Assembly (NCBI RefSeq): GCF_014643515.1
Contig: NZ_BMJP01000001.1
Coordinates: 992,001 to 1,056,000 of the forward strand
DNA length: 64,000 bases
Direction of reading: 5' to 3'
DNA from: Sphingomonas prati
Lineage (GTDB): Bacteria; Pseudomonadota; Alphaproteobacteria; Sphingomonadales; Sphingomonadaceae
In this document: one piece after another, positions 37,416 to 46,473 of the stretch
How positions within the stretch are numbered: position 1 is the stretch's first letter
Layout of the letters: every line of letters begins with the position of its first letter
Made by a program: the position numbers and the translations under genes
Notes under the pieces: model-generated
Seen by the model: the letters and a program-made list of their open reading frames with translations, nothing else
The model's database searches: none
What the model was told of the DNA's origin: nothing

Positions 37416-40103
37416 TTACCGGGCGCGCAAAGCCGCCTGCGCCGCCGCCAACCGCGCAATCGGCACCCGGTACGGCGACGCCGAAACATAATCTAACCCG
37501 GTCTTTTCGCAGAACGCGATGCTCGCCGGGTCGCCACCATGTTCGCCGCAGATGCCCAGCTTGATGTCCGGCCGCGCCGCACGCCCGCGCTCCGCCGCCA
37601 GCGCGATCAGCTCGCCGACACCCTCCACGTCCAGGCTGACGAACGGGTCCTTGGCGTAGATCCCCTGGTCGACATAGACCGACAGGAACCGGCTCGCATC
37701 GTCGCGGCTGACGCCCAGCGTCATCTGCGTCAGGTCGTTCGTGCCGAAGCTGAAGAACTCGCCGAACTCGGCGATCTCGCCCGCCTTGATCGCGGCGCGC
37801 GGCACCTCGATCATCGTGCCGACCAGATACTCGACCGTCCGGCCCTTGTCGGCGAACACAGCCGCCGCCGCCTTGTCGATCACCGCCTTCATCAGCTCCA
37901 GCTCCCGCGCCGTGCCGACCAGCGGCACCATCACCTCGGGGATCGGCGCGGCACCGGTCCGCTCCGCCACGTCGACCGCCGCCTCGAAGATCGCCCGCGC
38001 CTGCATCTCGTAGATCTCCGGATAGGTCACACCCAGCCGGCACCCGCGATGGCCCAGCATCGGGTTGAACTCGTGCAGCTCGGTCGACCGCCGCTTTAAC
38101 GCCTCCAGGCTCAGCCCGGTCGCCTTGGCCACCTCGACGAACTCCTCCTCCGCATGCGGCAGGAATTCGTGAAGCGGCGGATCGAGCAAGCGAATGGTAA
38201 CCGGCAGGCCCGCCATGATCTCGAAGATCTCCGCGAAATCGGACCGCTGCTCGGGCAGCAGCAGCGCCAGCGCCTTCCGCCGGCCCGCCTCGTCCTCCGC
38301 CAGGATCATCTGGCGCACCGCGGTGATCCGCGCCGCGTCGAAGAACATATGCTCCGTCCGGCACAGCCCGATGCCCTCCGCGCCGAATTCCCGCGCGGTG
38401 CGGCAATCGTTCGGCGTCTCGGCATTGGTCCGCACCTTCAGCCGGCGGACCTTGTCGGCCCACACCATCAGCGCGGCGAAATCGCCCGACAGCTCGGGCT
38501 GCACCGTCGGCACCTCGCCCAGCATCACCTCGCCGGTCGATCCGTCGATCGTCAGGATGTCGCCCTCGCGCACCTCGCGCCCGCCGACCTTCATCACCTT
38601 CGCCTTGGCGTCGATGTTCAGCGTGCCGACGCCCGACACGCACGGCCGCCCCATGCCGCGCGCCACGACCGCCGCATGGCTGGTCATCCCGCCGCGCGCG
38701 GTCAGGATGCCCTTGGCCGCATGCATCCCGTGGATATCCTCCGGGCTCGTCTCGACGCGCACCAGAATGACGGACTCACCCTGCTCGGACCGCTTCTCCG
38801 CCGTATCGGCGTCGAACACGACCATGCCCGATGCCGCACCCGGCGATGCGGGCAGCCCCTTGGCGATCACGTCGCGCGGCGCCGCCGGATCGAGCGTCGG
38901 GTGGAGCAGCTGGTCGAGTGCCGCCGGATCGACGCGGTCGACCGCCTCCTCTTCCGAAATCAGCCCCTCGGCCGCCATGTCCACCGCGATCTTCAGCGCC
39001 GCCTTCGCGGTCCGCTTGCCCGCGCGGGTCTGCAGCATCCACAGATGCCCGCGTTCCACCGTGAACTCGATGTCCTGCATGTCGCGGTAATGCGTCTCGA
39101 GCAGGTCGAACACCTTGGCCAGCTCGGCATAGACCTCGGGCATCGCCTCTTCCATCGATGCCGCGCGCGCACCCGCCGCCTCTCGCGCCGCCAGCGTCAG
39201 ATATTGCGGCGTGCGGATGCCCGCGACGACATCCTCGCCCTGCGCGTTGATCAGGAACTCACCGTAATAGGCCCGGTCGCCCTTCGACGGATCGCGCGTG
39301 AACGCCACGCCGGTCGCCGACGTATCGCCCATGTTGCCGAACACCATCGCCTGCACGTTCACCGCGGTGCCCCATGCGGCCGGGATGTCGTTCAGCCGAC
39401 GATACACCTTGGCACGCTCCGACTGCCACGAACCGAACACCGCGCCGACCGCACCCCACAGCTGCTCGTGCACGTCCTGCGGGAACGGCTTCTTCCACTG
39501 GTCGAGCACGATCGCCTTGTACTCCTTGACCAGCGCCTGCCAGTCCTCGGCACTCAGCTGCGTATCGAGCGTATAGCCGCGATCCTCCTTGGCGATCTCA
39601 AGCGCCTCCTCGAACGCGCCGTGATCCAGCTCCAGCACGACGTCCGAATACATCTGGATGAAACGGCGGTAGCTGTCCCACGCAAACCGCGGATCCTCCG
39701 ACACCGCGGCCAGCCCCTCGACCGTCTCGTCGTTCAGGCCCAGGTTCAGCACCGTGTCCATCATCCCCGGCATCGACGCCCGCGCGCCGGACCGCACGGA
39801 CACCAGCAACGGATCGGCCGCATCGCCGAACGCCTTGCCCGTGATCCCCTCGATATGGGTCAGCCCTGCGGCCACCTCGTCGCGCAACGACTGCGGAAAC
39901 TGCTCGCCCTCGTCATAATAACGCACGCACATGTCGGTCGAGATCGTGAACCCCGGCGGCACCGGCAGGCCGATCGACGCCATCTCCGCCAGGTTCGCAC
40001 CCTTGCCGCCAAGCAGGTTCTTGTCGCCCTTGCCCCCGTCGGACACCCCCCCGCCGAAACGATAGACATAGCGCGGCGCCGCGGCGGTAGGATCGGTGGC
40101 CAT
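37416..40103 (-). CDS. ppdK: Pyruvate, phosphate dikinase
   Basis: PPDK interconverts pyruvate, ATP and phosphate with PEP, AMP and pyrophosphate. The product of about 895 residues has the N-terminal ATP-grasp domain (NLLGGKGANLAEMASIGLPV, VSVRSGARASMPGMMDT), the central swivelling domain with the phosphorylated His in GGMTSHAAVVARGMGRPC, and the C-terminal TIM barrel with the PEP-site segments FGTNDLTQMTLGVSRDD and LGICGEHGGDP. The ATG at 40103 or one two codons upstream (40109) may start it. Transcribed with glyQ and glyS upstream, though a 371-base repeat-filled gap separates them. Confidence 0.96.
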   Translation of the reverse strand: MATDPTAAAPRYVYRFGGGVSDGGKGDKNLLGGKGANLAEMASIGLPVPPGFTISTDMCVRYYDEGEQFPQSLRDEVAAGLTHIEGITGKAFGDAADPLLVSVRSGARASMPGMMDTVLNLGLNDETVEGLAAVSEDPRFAWDSYRRFIQMYSDVVLELDHGAFEEALEIAKEDRGYTLDTQLSAEDWQALVKEYKAIVLDQWKKPFPQDVHEQLWGAVGAVFGSWQSERAKVYRRLNDIPAAWGTAVNVQAMVFGNMGDTSATGVAFTRDPSKGDRAYYGEFLINAQGEDVVAGIRTPQYLTLAAREAAGARAASMEEAMPEVYAELAKVFDLLETHYRDMQDIEFTVERGHLWMLQTRAGKRTAKAALKIAVDMAAEGLISEEEAVDRVDPAALDQLLHPTLDPAAPRDVIAKGLPASPGAASGMVVFDADTAEKRSEQGESVILVRVETSPEDIHGMHAAKGILTARGGMTSHAAVVARGMGRPCVSGVGTLNIDAKAKVMKVGGREVREGDILTIDGSTGEVMLGEVPTVQPELSGDFAALMVWADKVRRLKVRTNAETPNDCRTAREFGAEGIGLCRTEHMFFDAARITAVRQMILAEDEAGRRKALALLLPEQRSDFAEIFEIMAGLPVTIRLLDPPLHEFLPHAEEEFVEVAKATGLSLEALKRRSTELHEFNPMLGHRGCRLGVTYPEIYEMQARAIFEAAVDVAERTGAAPIPEVMVPLVGTARELELMKAVIDKAAAAVFADKGRTVEYLVGTMIEVPRAAIKAGEIAEFGEFFSFGTNDLTQMTLGVSRDDASRFLSVYVDQGIYAKDPFVSLDVEGVGELIALAAERGRAARPDIKLGICGEHGGDPASIAFCEKTGLDYVSASPYRVPIARLAAAQAALRAR

Positions 40104-40109
40104 GGGCAT

Positions 40110-40480
40110 TCCTTCAAGCGATCAACAATGGCCCCCACTTGGCGACCCGGACCGTAGAAGGACAACCCTGACAACGCTGGACAAGGACTGGTCCAGCCCG
40201 AGCCCCGACTCCCAACAGCTCCCCGGCGAAGGCCGGGGCCTAGGCGAAACGGCTGCACCAAGCCGCAAACAGTTCTCCCGCGTAGGCCGGGGCCCAGGTG
40301 AAACATCCCCACCAAGGCCCCGGCCTACGCCGGGGAACAACAGCAAACCGAAACACGCCGTGCCCCCGCGGATGCGGGGGCCCAGCTAAGCGTCGAATAC
40401 CGACAGACGAGTATCAACCCACCCAGCCCCAAGACCAAAACCCAGAACTGGACCCCCGCCTCCGCGGGGGAACACCAACC
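40110..40480. repeat. Cluster of short GC-rich palindromes in the glyS-ppdK spacer
   Basis: The 371-base gap has no gene but at least five hairpin units of the type CCCCGGCGAAGGCCGGGGCC: near 40219-40240, 40274-40294 and 40315-40336 (the last in inverted orientation), plus CCCCCGCGGATGCGGGGG near 40362-40380 and CCCCCGCCTCCGCGGGGG near 40452-40470. Similar units occur at 54889-54957 and 58577-58739. They look like dispersed intergenic palindromes rather than regulatory sites of one gene. Confidence 0.85.
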
Positions 40481-42823
40481 CTACCCCTCGATCCTCGAAA
40501 AATCCGCCACCCGGTGCACAGCCGCCCGAATCCGCCCCAACAAAGCCAACCGAGCCGCCCGCTTCCCCGCATCAGCATCGTTCACGGTCACACCCTCGAA
40601 AAACGCATCGATCGGCCCCCGCAAACGACTAAGCGCCGCCATAGCCCCCGCAAAGTCCTCGGCCGCCACCGCAGCCTCCGCCGCCGGCTCCACAGCATCC
40701 AGCGCCGCCACTAGCTCCGCCTCCGCCGGCTCCATCACATACTCAGCCCCCGCAGACTCCGCCGGAGCCTCCTTCTTCAAAATATTGGCCGCCCGCTTAT
40801 ACCCCGCCAACAGGTTGATCCCCTCCGGCGTCTCCACAAACGCCTGCAACGCCTGCACCCGCGCCAACAGCCGAACGAGATCCTCCTCACCGCCGAGTGC
40901 GAACACCGCGTCGATCAGGTCGTGACGAACACCCGCTTCTTTCTGCTGAACCTTAAGACGGTCCGCAAAAAAATCGAGAAGGTCTATGGCTGTAGCTTTA
41001 GCCTTAATCGTGAAAAGTTCGGCATCCGCATTCGCTTGGTTGGTCGCCGCCACTATCAACTGATCAAATATCTGCTTCCATCCAACAGTTGCCTTGAGCT
41101 TTTGAAGCTCGCCAATCGTAGGAAGAATGCGATCAAACGGGCTGACCTGATTCCGAAATGTAACGTTTGCTGCCGCAACAAATGTGGCGATTAAAAGCGG
41201 CAGTTCCATCCGGTTCAAAATGATCGTTCGCACTATACCGAGAGCCGCACGACGCAGAGCGTAAGGGTCCCTAGATCCACTTGGCGGCATCTCCTCTACA
41301 AAGAATCCCGCGATCGTATCCAGCTTATCCGCCAACGAAACCGCCACCGTTACCGGAGCGGTCGGCACGTCGTCGCCCTGACCGACCGGCTTGTAATGGT
41401 CGCGGATCGCGTCGGCGACCGCGTCGGGATAGCCTTCCGCGCGGGCATAATAGCCGCCCATGATGCCCTGCAATTCGGGGAACTCGCCGACCATGCCGGT
41501 GACGAGGTCCGCCTTGCACAGCCGCGCCGCGGTCTCGGCCATCTGCGCAAGCTCGTCGCGGGCAAAGCCCTCTCCCCCCCGGGGAGAGGGTTGGGAGAGG
41601 GGAGCGACCTCTCCGTCAGGCGTCGCGCCGGTGGCGAGGTTGCTCCCCTCTCCCCGGCCCTCTCCCCGCAGGGGAGAGGGGGAAGAAGAAACAATCCCCT
41701 CCTCCACCAACCACCGCGCCAGCTTCGCGACCCGGTTGACCTTGTCCGCCACCGTCCCGAGCTTCTCGTGAAACACGATCTGGTCCAGCTTCGCGGCGCT
41801 CTCCGCCAACTTTACCTTCAGATCCTGTTCCCAGAAAAACTTCGCATCCGACAACCGCGCCGCCAGCACCTTCGCATTGCCCGCAACGACACCCACGCCG
41901 CCGTCGCGCGCCATGATGTTCGCCGTGCAGACGAAGTTCGGCGCCAGCGCCCCCGCGCCATCCACCAGCGCGAAATACTTCTGGTTGGTCCGCATGGTCA
42001 GCTGGATCACCTCGCGCGGCACCGACAGAAACGCCGGGTCGAACGCACCCAGCAACGGCACCGGCCACTCCGTCAGCCCCGCATTCTCCGCGACCAGCCC
42101 CTCGTCCGGCACCACCGTCAATCCAGCGGCAGCCGCAACCGATGCAGCCCCGTCGCGAATGATCGCGCGCCGTTCGGCCGGGTCCAGGATCACGTGCGCG
42201 GTGCGCAGCTTGAACGCATAATCGTCCGCCGACCCGATCGTGATCGGCTCGGGATGGTGGAACCGGTGGCCCACCGTGGCCGCACCCGACACGATGCCGG
42301 CGATCTCGATCGGCACGACCATCTCGTCGAGCAGCGCCACGATCCCCTTCAGCGGCCGGACCCAGCGCAGCGACGCGGTGCTGGCGGACTCCGCCCCCCA
42401 GCGCATCGATTTCGGCCACGGGAACCCGCGGATGATCGCCGGCACCGCCTCGGCCAGCACCGCCGCGGTCGCCCGCCCCGGCTTCTCGGTCACCGCGAAC
42501 AGGATGATGTTGCCCTTGGCATCCGCCCGCTCGACCAGCTGCTCGCGCGTCAGCCCGGTCTTGCCCAGGAAGCCGGCCAGCGCCTGCGGCGGCGCATCGG
42601 CACGCGGACCTTTCACCTCCTCCGCCACCGGCTCCGTCGCCAGCGGCAGACCGCGTGCGATCAGCGCCAGCCGCCGCGGCGTTGCGTAGGTTTCGACCGC
42701 GTCGGCCGCCAGCCCGGCCTTCGCCAGCTCGGCCGCGAACAGCCGCGCCAGATCCGCGCACGCCTTCTCCTGCATCCGCGCAGGAATTTCCTCGGACAGG
42801 AGCTCGAGCAGAAAATCAGCCAT
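40481..42823 (-). CDS. glyS: Glycyl-tRNA synthetase beta subunit, with in-frame repeat insertion and low-GC patch
   Basis: GlyS binds tRNA-Gly in the tetrameric alpha2-beta2 synthetase. The 780-residue product has the family start [21 protein letters not shown] and the C-terminal HD-like and anticodon regions (VRHDLIDAVFALGGEEDLVR, LLAGYKRAANIL). It is longer than E. coli GlyS (about 690 residues). Two anomalies account for this at least in part. Residues about 379-418 (41568-41689) are a translated palindromic repeat (SPSPLRGEGRGEGS and QPSPRGGEGF). Residues about 498-631 (40930-41330) lie in DNA of about 48% GC with unusual codons. The frame is open throughout, so it is probably functional. 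The start overlaps the glyQ stop (TGATG). Confidence 0.93.
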   Translation of the reverse strand: MADFLLELLSEEIPARMQEKACADLARLFAAELAKAGLAADAVETYATPRRLALIARGLPLATEPVAEEVKGPRADAPPQALAGFLGKTGLTREQLVERADAKGNIILFAVTEKPGRATAAVLAEAVPAIIRGFPWPKSMRWGAESASTASLRWVRPLKGIVALLDEMVVPIEIAGIVSGAATVGHRFHHPEPITIGSADDYAFKLRTAHVILDPAERRAIIRDGAASVAAAAGLTVVPDEGLVAENAGLTEWPVPLLGAFDPAFLSVPREVIQLTMRTNQKYFALVDGAGALAPNFVCTANIMARDGGVGVVAGNAKVLAARLSDAKFFWEQDLKVKLAESAAKLDQIVFHEKLGTVADKVNRVAKLARWLVEEGIVSSSPSPLRGEGRGEGSNLATGATPDGEVAPLSQPSPRGGEGFARDELAQMAETAARLCKADLVTGMVGEFPELQGIMGGYYARAEGYPDAVADAIRDHYKPVGQGDDVPTAPVTVAVSLADKLDTIAGFFVEEMPPSGSRDPYALRRAALGIVRTIILNRMELPLLIATFVAAANVTFRNQVSPFDRILPTIGELQKLKATVGWKQIFDQLIVAATNQANADAELFTIKAKATAIDLLDFFADRLKVQQKEAGVRHDLIDAVFALGGEEDLVRLLARVQALQAFVETPEGINLLAGYKRAANILKKEAPAESAGAEYVMEPAEAELVAALDAVEPAAEAAVAAEDFAGAMAALSRLRGPIDAFFEGVTVNDADAGKRAARLALLGRIRAAVHRVADFSRIEG
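40930..41330 (-). other. Low-GC, foreign-codon patch inside glyS
   Basis: My count of 40981-41220 gives about 48% GC, far below the flanking genes. Within the patch the glyS frame uses codons that are rare elsewhere here (TTA, ATA, AGG, GTA, ACA, AGT, TTT runs). Codon use returns to normal at both edges (by VRHDLIDAV on one side and APVTVAV on the other). Reading stays in frame, which suggests replacement of an internal segment by homologous recombination with a lower-GC donor. Confidence 0.75.
41568..41689. repeat. Palindromic repeat inserted in frame within glyS
   Basis: About 122 bases contain CCCTCTCCCCCCCGGGGAGAGG near 41569 and, facing it, CCCTCTCCCCGCAGGGGAGA near 41659, the same architecture as the intergenic inverted repeats at 37291 and 43818. 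In the glyS frame it encodes a Pro/Ser/Gly/Arg/Glu stretch with no resemblance to the family, between LARWLVEEGIV and ELAQMAETAARLCKADLV. The length preserves the frame. Confidence 0.85.
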
Positions 42824-43734
42824 CAGTTCGCATCCCGAGCCGTAGCGGCCGACTTCAAGCTGTCATCGTCCCAGCCATTATGCGCCATCCACGCCTGGCA
42901 ACTGCCCTTCGCCAGATCGCGCACCCGGCCCATATAGGCCGCGCGCTCCGCCACCGAGATGACCCCGCGCGCCTGTAACGTGTTGAAGATATGGCTCGCC
43001 TTGATCGCCTGGTCGTACGCCGGCAACGGCAGCTTCGCCTCGATCAGCGCACGCGCCTCGTCCGCGGCCAGAGTGAACTGCTTGAACAGCGTCTCGGTGT
43101 TGGCCGCCTCGAAATTATACTTCGAAAACTGCTTCTCGTTCTCGAGGAACACGTCGCCATAGGTCACGCCGTCGTCGTTGAACGCCAGGTCGTACACATT
43201 GTCGACGCCCTGGATGTACATCGCCAGCCGCTCCAGCCCGTAGGTCAGCTCGCCCGCCACCGGCTTGCAGTCATAGCCGCCGACTTGCTGGAAATAGGTG
43301 AACTGCGTCACTTCCATCCCGTCGCACCAGACCTCCCAGCCCAGCCCCCACGCGCCCAGCGTCGGGCTCTCCCAATCGTCCTCGACGAACCGGATATCGT
43401 GCGCGGTGAAATCGATCCCGATCTTCGCCAGCGACCCGAGATAGAGGTCCTGCAGGTCGTCCGGACTCGGCTTCAGGATCACCTGATACTGGTAATAATG
43501 CCCCAGCCGGTTCGGATTTTCCCCGTACCGCCCGTCCGTCGGCCGCCGCGACGGCTGGACATAGGCGGCCTTCCACGGTTTCGGCCCCAGCGCGCGCAAC
43601 GTCGTCGCCGGGTGGAACGTCCCCGCCCCCATTTCCATGTCGTAAGGCTGCAGAATGACGCAGCCGTGGCGGCTCCAATAGTCGTGGAGTGTCAGGATCA
43701 GGCCCTGAAAACTGAGCGGCTTGAGGTCGGGCAT
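42823..43734 (-). CDS. glyQ: Glycyl-tRNA synthetase alpha subunit
   Basis: GlyQ is the catalytic class II subunit that activates glycine. The 303-residue product begins [20 protein letters not shown] and has [38 protein letters not shown], and [20 protein letters not shown], all hallmarks of the bacterial alpha subunit. I chose 43734 for the family start. An upstream in-frame ATG at 43755 would add seven residues. It overlaps glyS by one base. Confidence 0.97.
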   Translation of the reverse strand: MPDLKPLSFQGLILTLHDYWSRHGCVILQPYDMEMGAGTFHPATTLRALGPKPWKAAYVQPSRRPTDGRYGENPNRLGHYYQYQVILKPSPDDLQDLYLGSLAKIGIDFTAHDIRFVEDDWESPTLGAWGLGWEVWCDGMEVTQFTYFQQVGGYDCKPVAGELTYGLERLAMYIQGVDNVYDLAFNDDGVTYGDVFLENEKQFSKYNFEAANTETLFKQFTLAADEARALIEAKLPLPAYDQAIKASHIFNTLQARGVISVAERAAYMGRVRDLAKGSCQAWMAHNGWDDDSLKSAATARDAN

Positions 43735-44034
43735 GGGAGGCCTTCGGACTTTCACTAATGTGCCGAAACCCTTGCGTCAGCGACAGGCAAAGCGTCAAGG
43801 CAAGCGGCCAGATACCTCCATCCCCCCACCGGGGGGAGGGTCGGGGTGGGGGGCGTGGCTTGGGGTGATGGTCCGTCCGGCCTAAGCCCCCCACCCCAGC
43901 CTTCCCCCCGATGGGTGGAGGGAGCCCGGCCACCAATTGCTTTTTCGCGCAATTCCCGCTACGCGCGCCAATCCCTGCCATGGTCATCCCTGGAGGCGCG
44001 GCGTGGGGTCAACATCAATGTCTGGAGACATATT
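43735..44034. repeat. glyQ-rplY divergent spacer with inverted GC-rich repeat
   Basis: The 300-base spacer between divergent glyQ and rplY holds one inverted repeat: ATCCCCCCACCGGGGGGAGG near 43819 and, facing it, CCCCACCCCAGCCTTCCCCC near 43886, ending at 43924. No small gene or convincing sigma-70 promoter was recognised. TGGAGA at 44022-44027 is the likely rplY ribosome site. Confidence 0.7.
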
Positions 44035-44697
44035 ATGAGCGATCAGCTCACACTGTCGGCCGAGACGCGCGATCGGGCTGGCAAGGGAGCCTCCCGAGCC
44101 ATGCGTCGTGAAGGCCGCGTACCCGCCGTGATCTACGGCAACAAGCAGGAAGCCCTCTCGATCCACGTCGAGGAAAAGGCCCTGATGAAGATGCTCAACA
44201 CCGGGCATTTCATGAATTCGGTCATCATGGTCGACGGCGTTGCCGGCGCCGCGATCCGCACGATCCCCAAGGATGTGCACTTCCACCCGGTCACCGACCG
44301 GCCGATGCACGTCGATTTCCTGCGCATTTCCGAACATGCCACGATCACCGTCTCGGTGCCTGTCGTGTTCGTCGATCAGGAAGAGTCGAAGGGCATCAAG
44401 CGCGGCGGCGTGCTGAACATCGTCCAGCATGAAGTCGACCTGGTCTGCGACGCGTCCGAGATCCCGGGCGAGATCACGATCTCGCTGGCCGGCGTCGAAG
44501 TCGGCGACTCGATCCACATCAGCAACGTCACGCTGCCGAACGGCGTCACCCCGGCGATCACCGACCGCGATTTCACGATCGCGACGATGGCCGCCCCGAC
44601 GATCCCGAACGCCGAAGACGAAGCCGCCGACGAGGCGCTCGCCGCCGAGCAGTCGGCCGCTGCCGAGGCGGAAGCCGCCGCAGAGAAGGAAGACTGA
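44035..44697 (+). CDS. rplY: 50S ribosomal protein L25/general stress protein Ctc
   Basis: L25 binds 5S rRNA. The 220-residue product is the long Ctc form: an N-terminal L25 domain ([40 protein letters not shown]) and a C-terminal TL5/CTC beta domain ([40 protein letters not shown]), then an acidic Ala/Glu tail. Start ATG 44035 follows TGGAGA. pth lies downstream in the order usual for this pair. Confidence 0.95.
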   Translation: MSDQLTLSAETRDRAGKGASRAMRREGRVPAVIYGNKQEALSIHVEEKALMKMLNTGHFMNSVIMVDGVAGAAIRTIPKDVHFHPVTDRPMHVDFLRISEHATITVSVPVVFVDQEESKGIKRGGVLNIVQHEVDLVCDASEIPGEITISLAGVEVGDSIHISNVTLPNGVTPAITDRDFTIATMAAPTIPNAEDEAADEALAAEQSAAAEAEAAAEKED

Positions 44698-44740
44698 GGC
44701 CCCTCCCGCTCCCCTCATGGGGGCGGGACAGCTTCGGTCC

Positions 44741-44777
44741 GCCGCCACCGACGTCCCAGGGGGGCGTCGGTGGCGGC
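44741..44777 (+). terminator. Hairpin after rplY, possible terminator
   Basis: GCCGCCACCGACG (44741-44753) pairs perfectly with CGTCGGTGGCGGC (44765-44777) around an 11-base loop. Only a short T-run follows (CCTTTAAAG), so it could attenuate between rplY and pth or act as an mRNA stabiliser. Confidence 0.55.
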
Positions 44778-44853
44778 GATCCTTTAAAGACGGGCAACGC
44801 AAAGCGGCCCCTCGGCACCCAAACGTCAGCCCACCCGAACAGGACGCCAGCAC

Positions 44854-45420
44854 ATGCAGATCTGGGTCGGCCTGGGTAATCCCGGCGCGGAATATGCGCT
44901 CCACCGGCACAATGTCGGCTTCATGGCGGTCGATGCGATCGCCGAGGTCCATGGCTTCGGCCCGTGGAAAAAACAGTTTCAGGGCTGGCTCGCCCCCGGC
45001 CGCATTGGCCCGGACAAGGTCCTGCTGCTCAAACCCGCCACCTTCATGAACGAAAGCGGCCGCTCGATCGGCGAGGCGCTTCGCTTCTACAAGTTCGGCG
45101 AGGATGCGCTCACCATCTTCCACGACGAACTCGATCTCGCCGCGTTCAAGGTGAAGGTGAAGACCGGCGGCGGCAATGCCGGCCACAACGGCCTGCGCTC
45201 CGCCGACGCGCATATCGGCAACGCCTTCCGCCGCGTCAGGATCGGCATCGACCATCCCGGCCACAAGGACCGCGTGACGGGCCACGTCCTCGGCAACTAC
45301 GCGAAGTCCGAGCTGGACCCGCTCGCCGCCATGCTCGGCGCGATCGCCGCCGAGGCCCCGCTCCTCGCCGCCCGCGACGACGTCCGCTTCATGAACGAAG
45401 TCTCGCGCCGCCTGGTCTGA
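44854..45420 (+). CDS. pth: Peptidyl-tRNA hydrolase
   Basis: Pth frees tRNA from stalled peptidyl-tRNA. The 188-residue product has VGLGNPGAEYALHRHNVGFM with the catalytic His, KPATFMNESGRSI, the conserved Asp in IFHDELDLAAFKVKVKTGGG, and NAGHNGLRSADAHIG. It lies downstream of rplY. Only four bases separate its stop from the stop of the convergent secreted-protein gene. Confidence 0.96.
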   Translation: MQIWVGLGNPGAEYALHRHNVGFMAVDAIAEVHGFGPWKKQFQGWLAPGRIGPDKVLLLKPATFMNESGRSIGEALRFYKFGEDALTIFHDELDLAAFKVKVKTGGGNAGHNGLRSADAHIGNAFRRVRIGIDHPGHKDRVTGHVLGNYAKSELDPLAAMLGAIAAEAPLLAARDDVRFMNEVSRRLV

Positions 45421-45424
45421 CATT

Positions 45425-46222
45425 TTAGCCGGGCATCTTCACCCGCTCGATCGCCGTACCCGTGACCTTCCACGTCGCATCCGGCCCGGTCACCACATAC
45501 AGCGGCAGCTTGGTCGCGAGCGACACGAACACATGGATCTCGGTCGGCACGGGATCCAGGATATGGCTGACCACCAAGGCGGCGGGCCTCGCGCCATCCG
45601 GCCCACGGCCGCCCAACGCGATGCAGCTCTTCGTAAACGGCCGCTGCGCCACGACCTCGCCGGCCTGCGAAACCTCGATCCGGTAATGCCCGCCGGCCGG
45701 ATAGCCCGCCGGATCCGTCGCTCCCGACAGCAGATAGCCGATATACGGCCCCCCGCTGGTTTCCGGCGGCAGGATCACGCTATTCAGTGGCCCCGGGGTA
45801 CAAGACCGCAGGGTCAGCCGCGTCATCTGCTCCCGTACACGGATCTGTGCAGCCAGCTCGGGTGTCAGATCACGCGCCTCGCCCGCCGTCCACACCCGCT
45901 TGTTGTCGACCGACCGCCCGTTCGTATCGGCGGTAAAGACCGCGTAGGGCTTCGAGCCCGTCAGCCCGTAATAGGTCACGGCAAGCCGCCCTTTCGCCGC
46001 AGGTGCCACCACCCAGCCACGAACCTCGCTTTTCCGTGCCTCGGGAATCGCGGCAATCATCGCATCCGTGGTCACCCACGCTGCCTGATCATAGGCGTAG
46101 ATGCTCTTCCCACGGGCCAGCGCACGCTCGATTGCCGCCTGCTTCCCGACATCCGCCGCAACGGCCGGTACCGCCAGACACGCGATCGCCACCACGCCGC
46201 CCCAAACCCGCATACCCATCAT
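45425..46222 (-). CDS. Secreted protein of unknown function
   Basis: The product of about 265 residues has a signal peptide (MRVWGGVVAIACLAVPAVAA) and a mature part with a central region starting IYAYDQAAWVTTDAMIAAIP and RGWVVAPAAKGRLAVTYYGL, two cysteine-containing loops (SCTPGPLNSV, KSCIALGGRG) and a C-terminal beta segment (IHVFVSLATKLPLYVVTGPD). Start at ATG 46222 follows a G-run. ATGs at 46219 and 46213 are alternatives. I do not recognise a named family. It converges on pth. Confidence 0.8.
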   Translation of the reverse strand: MMGMRVWGGVVAIACLAVPAVAADVGKQAAIERALARGKSIYAYDQAAWVTTDAMIAAIPEARKSEVRGWVVAPAAKGRLAVTYYGLTGSKPYAVFTADTNGRSVDNKRVWTAGEARDLTPELAAQIRVREQMTRLTLRSCTPGPLNSVILPPETSGGPYIGYLLSGATDPAGYPAGGHYRIEVSQAGEVVAQRPFTKSCIALGGRGPDGARPAALVVSHILDPVPTEIHVFVSLATKLPLYVVTGPDATWKVTGTAIERVKMPG

Positions 46223-46365
46223 GCTACCCCCCCTGTTTTGAAGGAGCATGAGGCACTTAGCGTCGCCTGGTCCACAAGTTTCTCCGCGGCGCACCTTCGC
46301 GGCTCGTGCGCACGTCGGGGGCAATCTCCGTCCCCCGTATCGATCACCAGACCCAGACCAATCGG

Positions 46366-46402
46366 ACAAGAAAAAGCCGGCCCACGGTTTCCCGCGGCCG
46401 GC
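46366..46402 (-). terminator. Rho-independent terminator for the DUF4142 gene
   Basis: On the minus strand GCCGGCC and GGCCGGC (46402-46376) form a 7-base outer stem, with CGG-GAAA-CCG as an inner stem and tetraloop, followed directly by TTTTTCTT (46375-46368). It lies about 70 bases beyond the DUF4142 stop codon. Confidence 0.85.
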
Positions 46403-46473
46403 CTCTCTCGTTCCGACCGAAGCCGAAACACCTATCCTACCGGCAGCGGGACGACACCCCGCCGCCCGCCGGA

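Noticed and set aside
38154-40157. A 667-codon plus-strand open frame opposite ppdK.
   Set aside because: His/Arg/Leu-rich antisense shadow of ppdK, which has complete catalytic motifs. No recognisable domain.
40922-41194. A 90-residue plus-strand open frame inside glyS with basic and Cys-containing sequence (CNVCCRNKCGD).
   Set aside because: It coincides exactly with the low-GC patch, where stop codons are spaced differently. The opposite strand carries coherent GlyS sequence in frame with its flanks, so this is chance.
44741-44777. The rplY-pth hairpin as a small RNA or riboswitch.
   Set aside because: A single simple stem with no conserved core. A terminator or stabiliser is a sufficient explanation.
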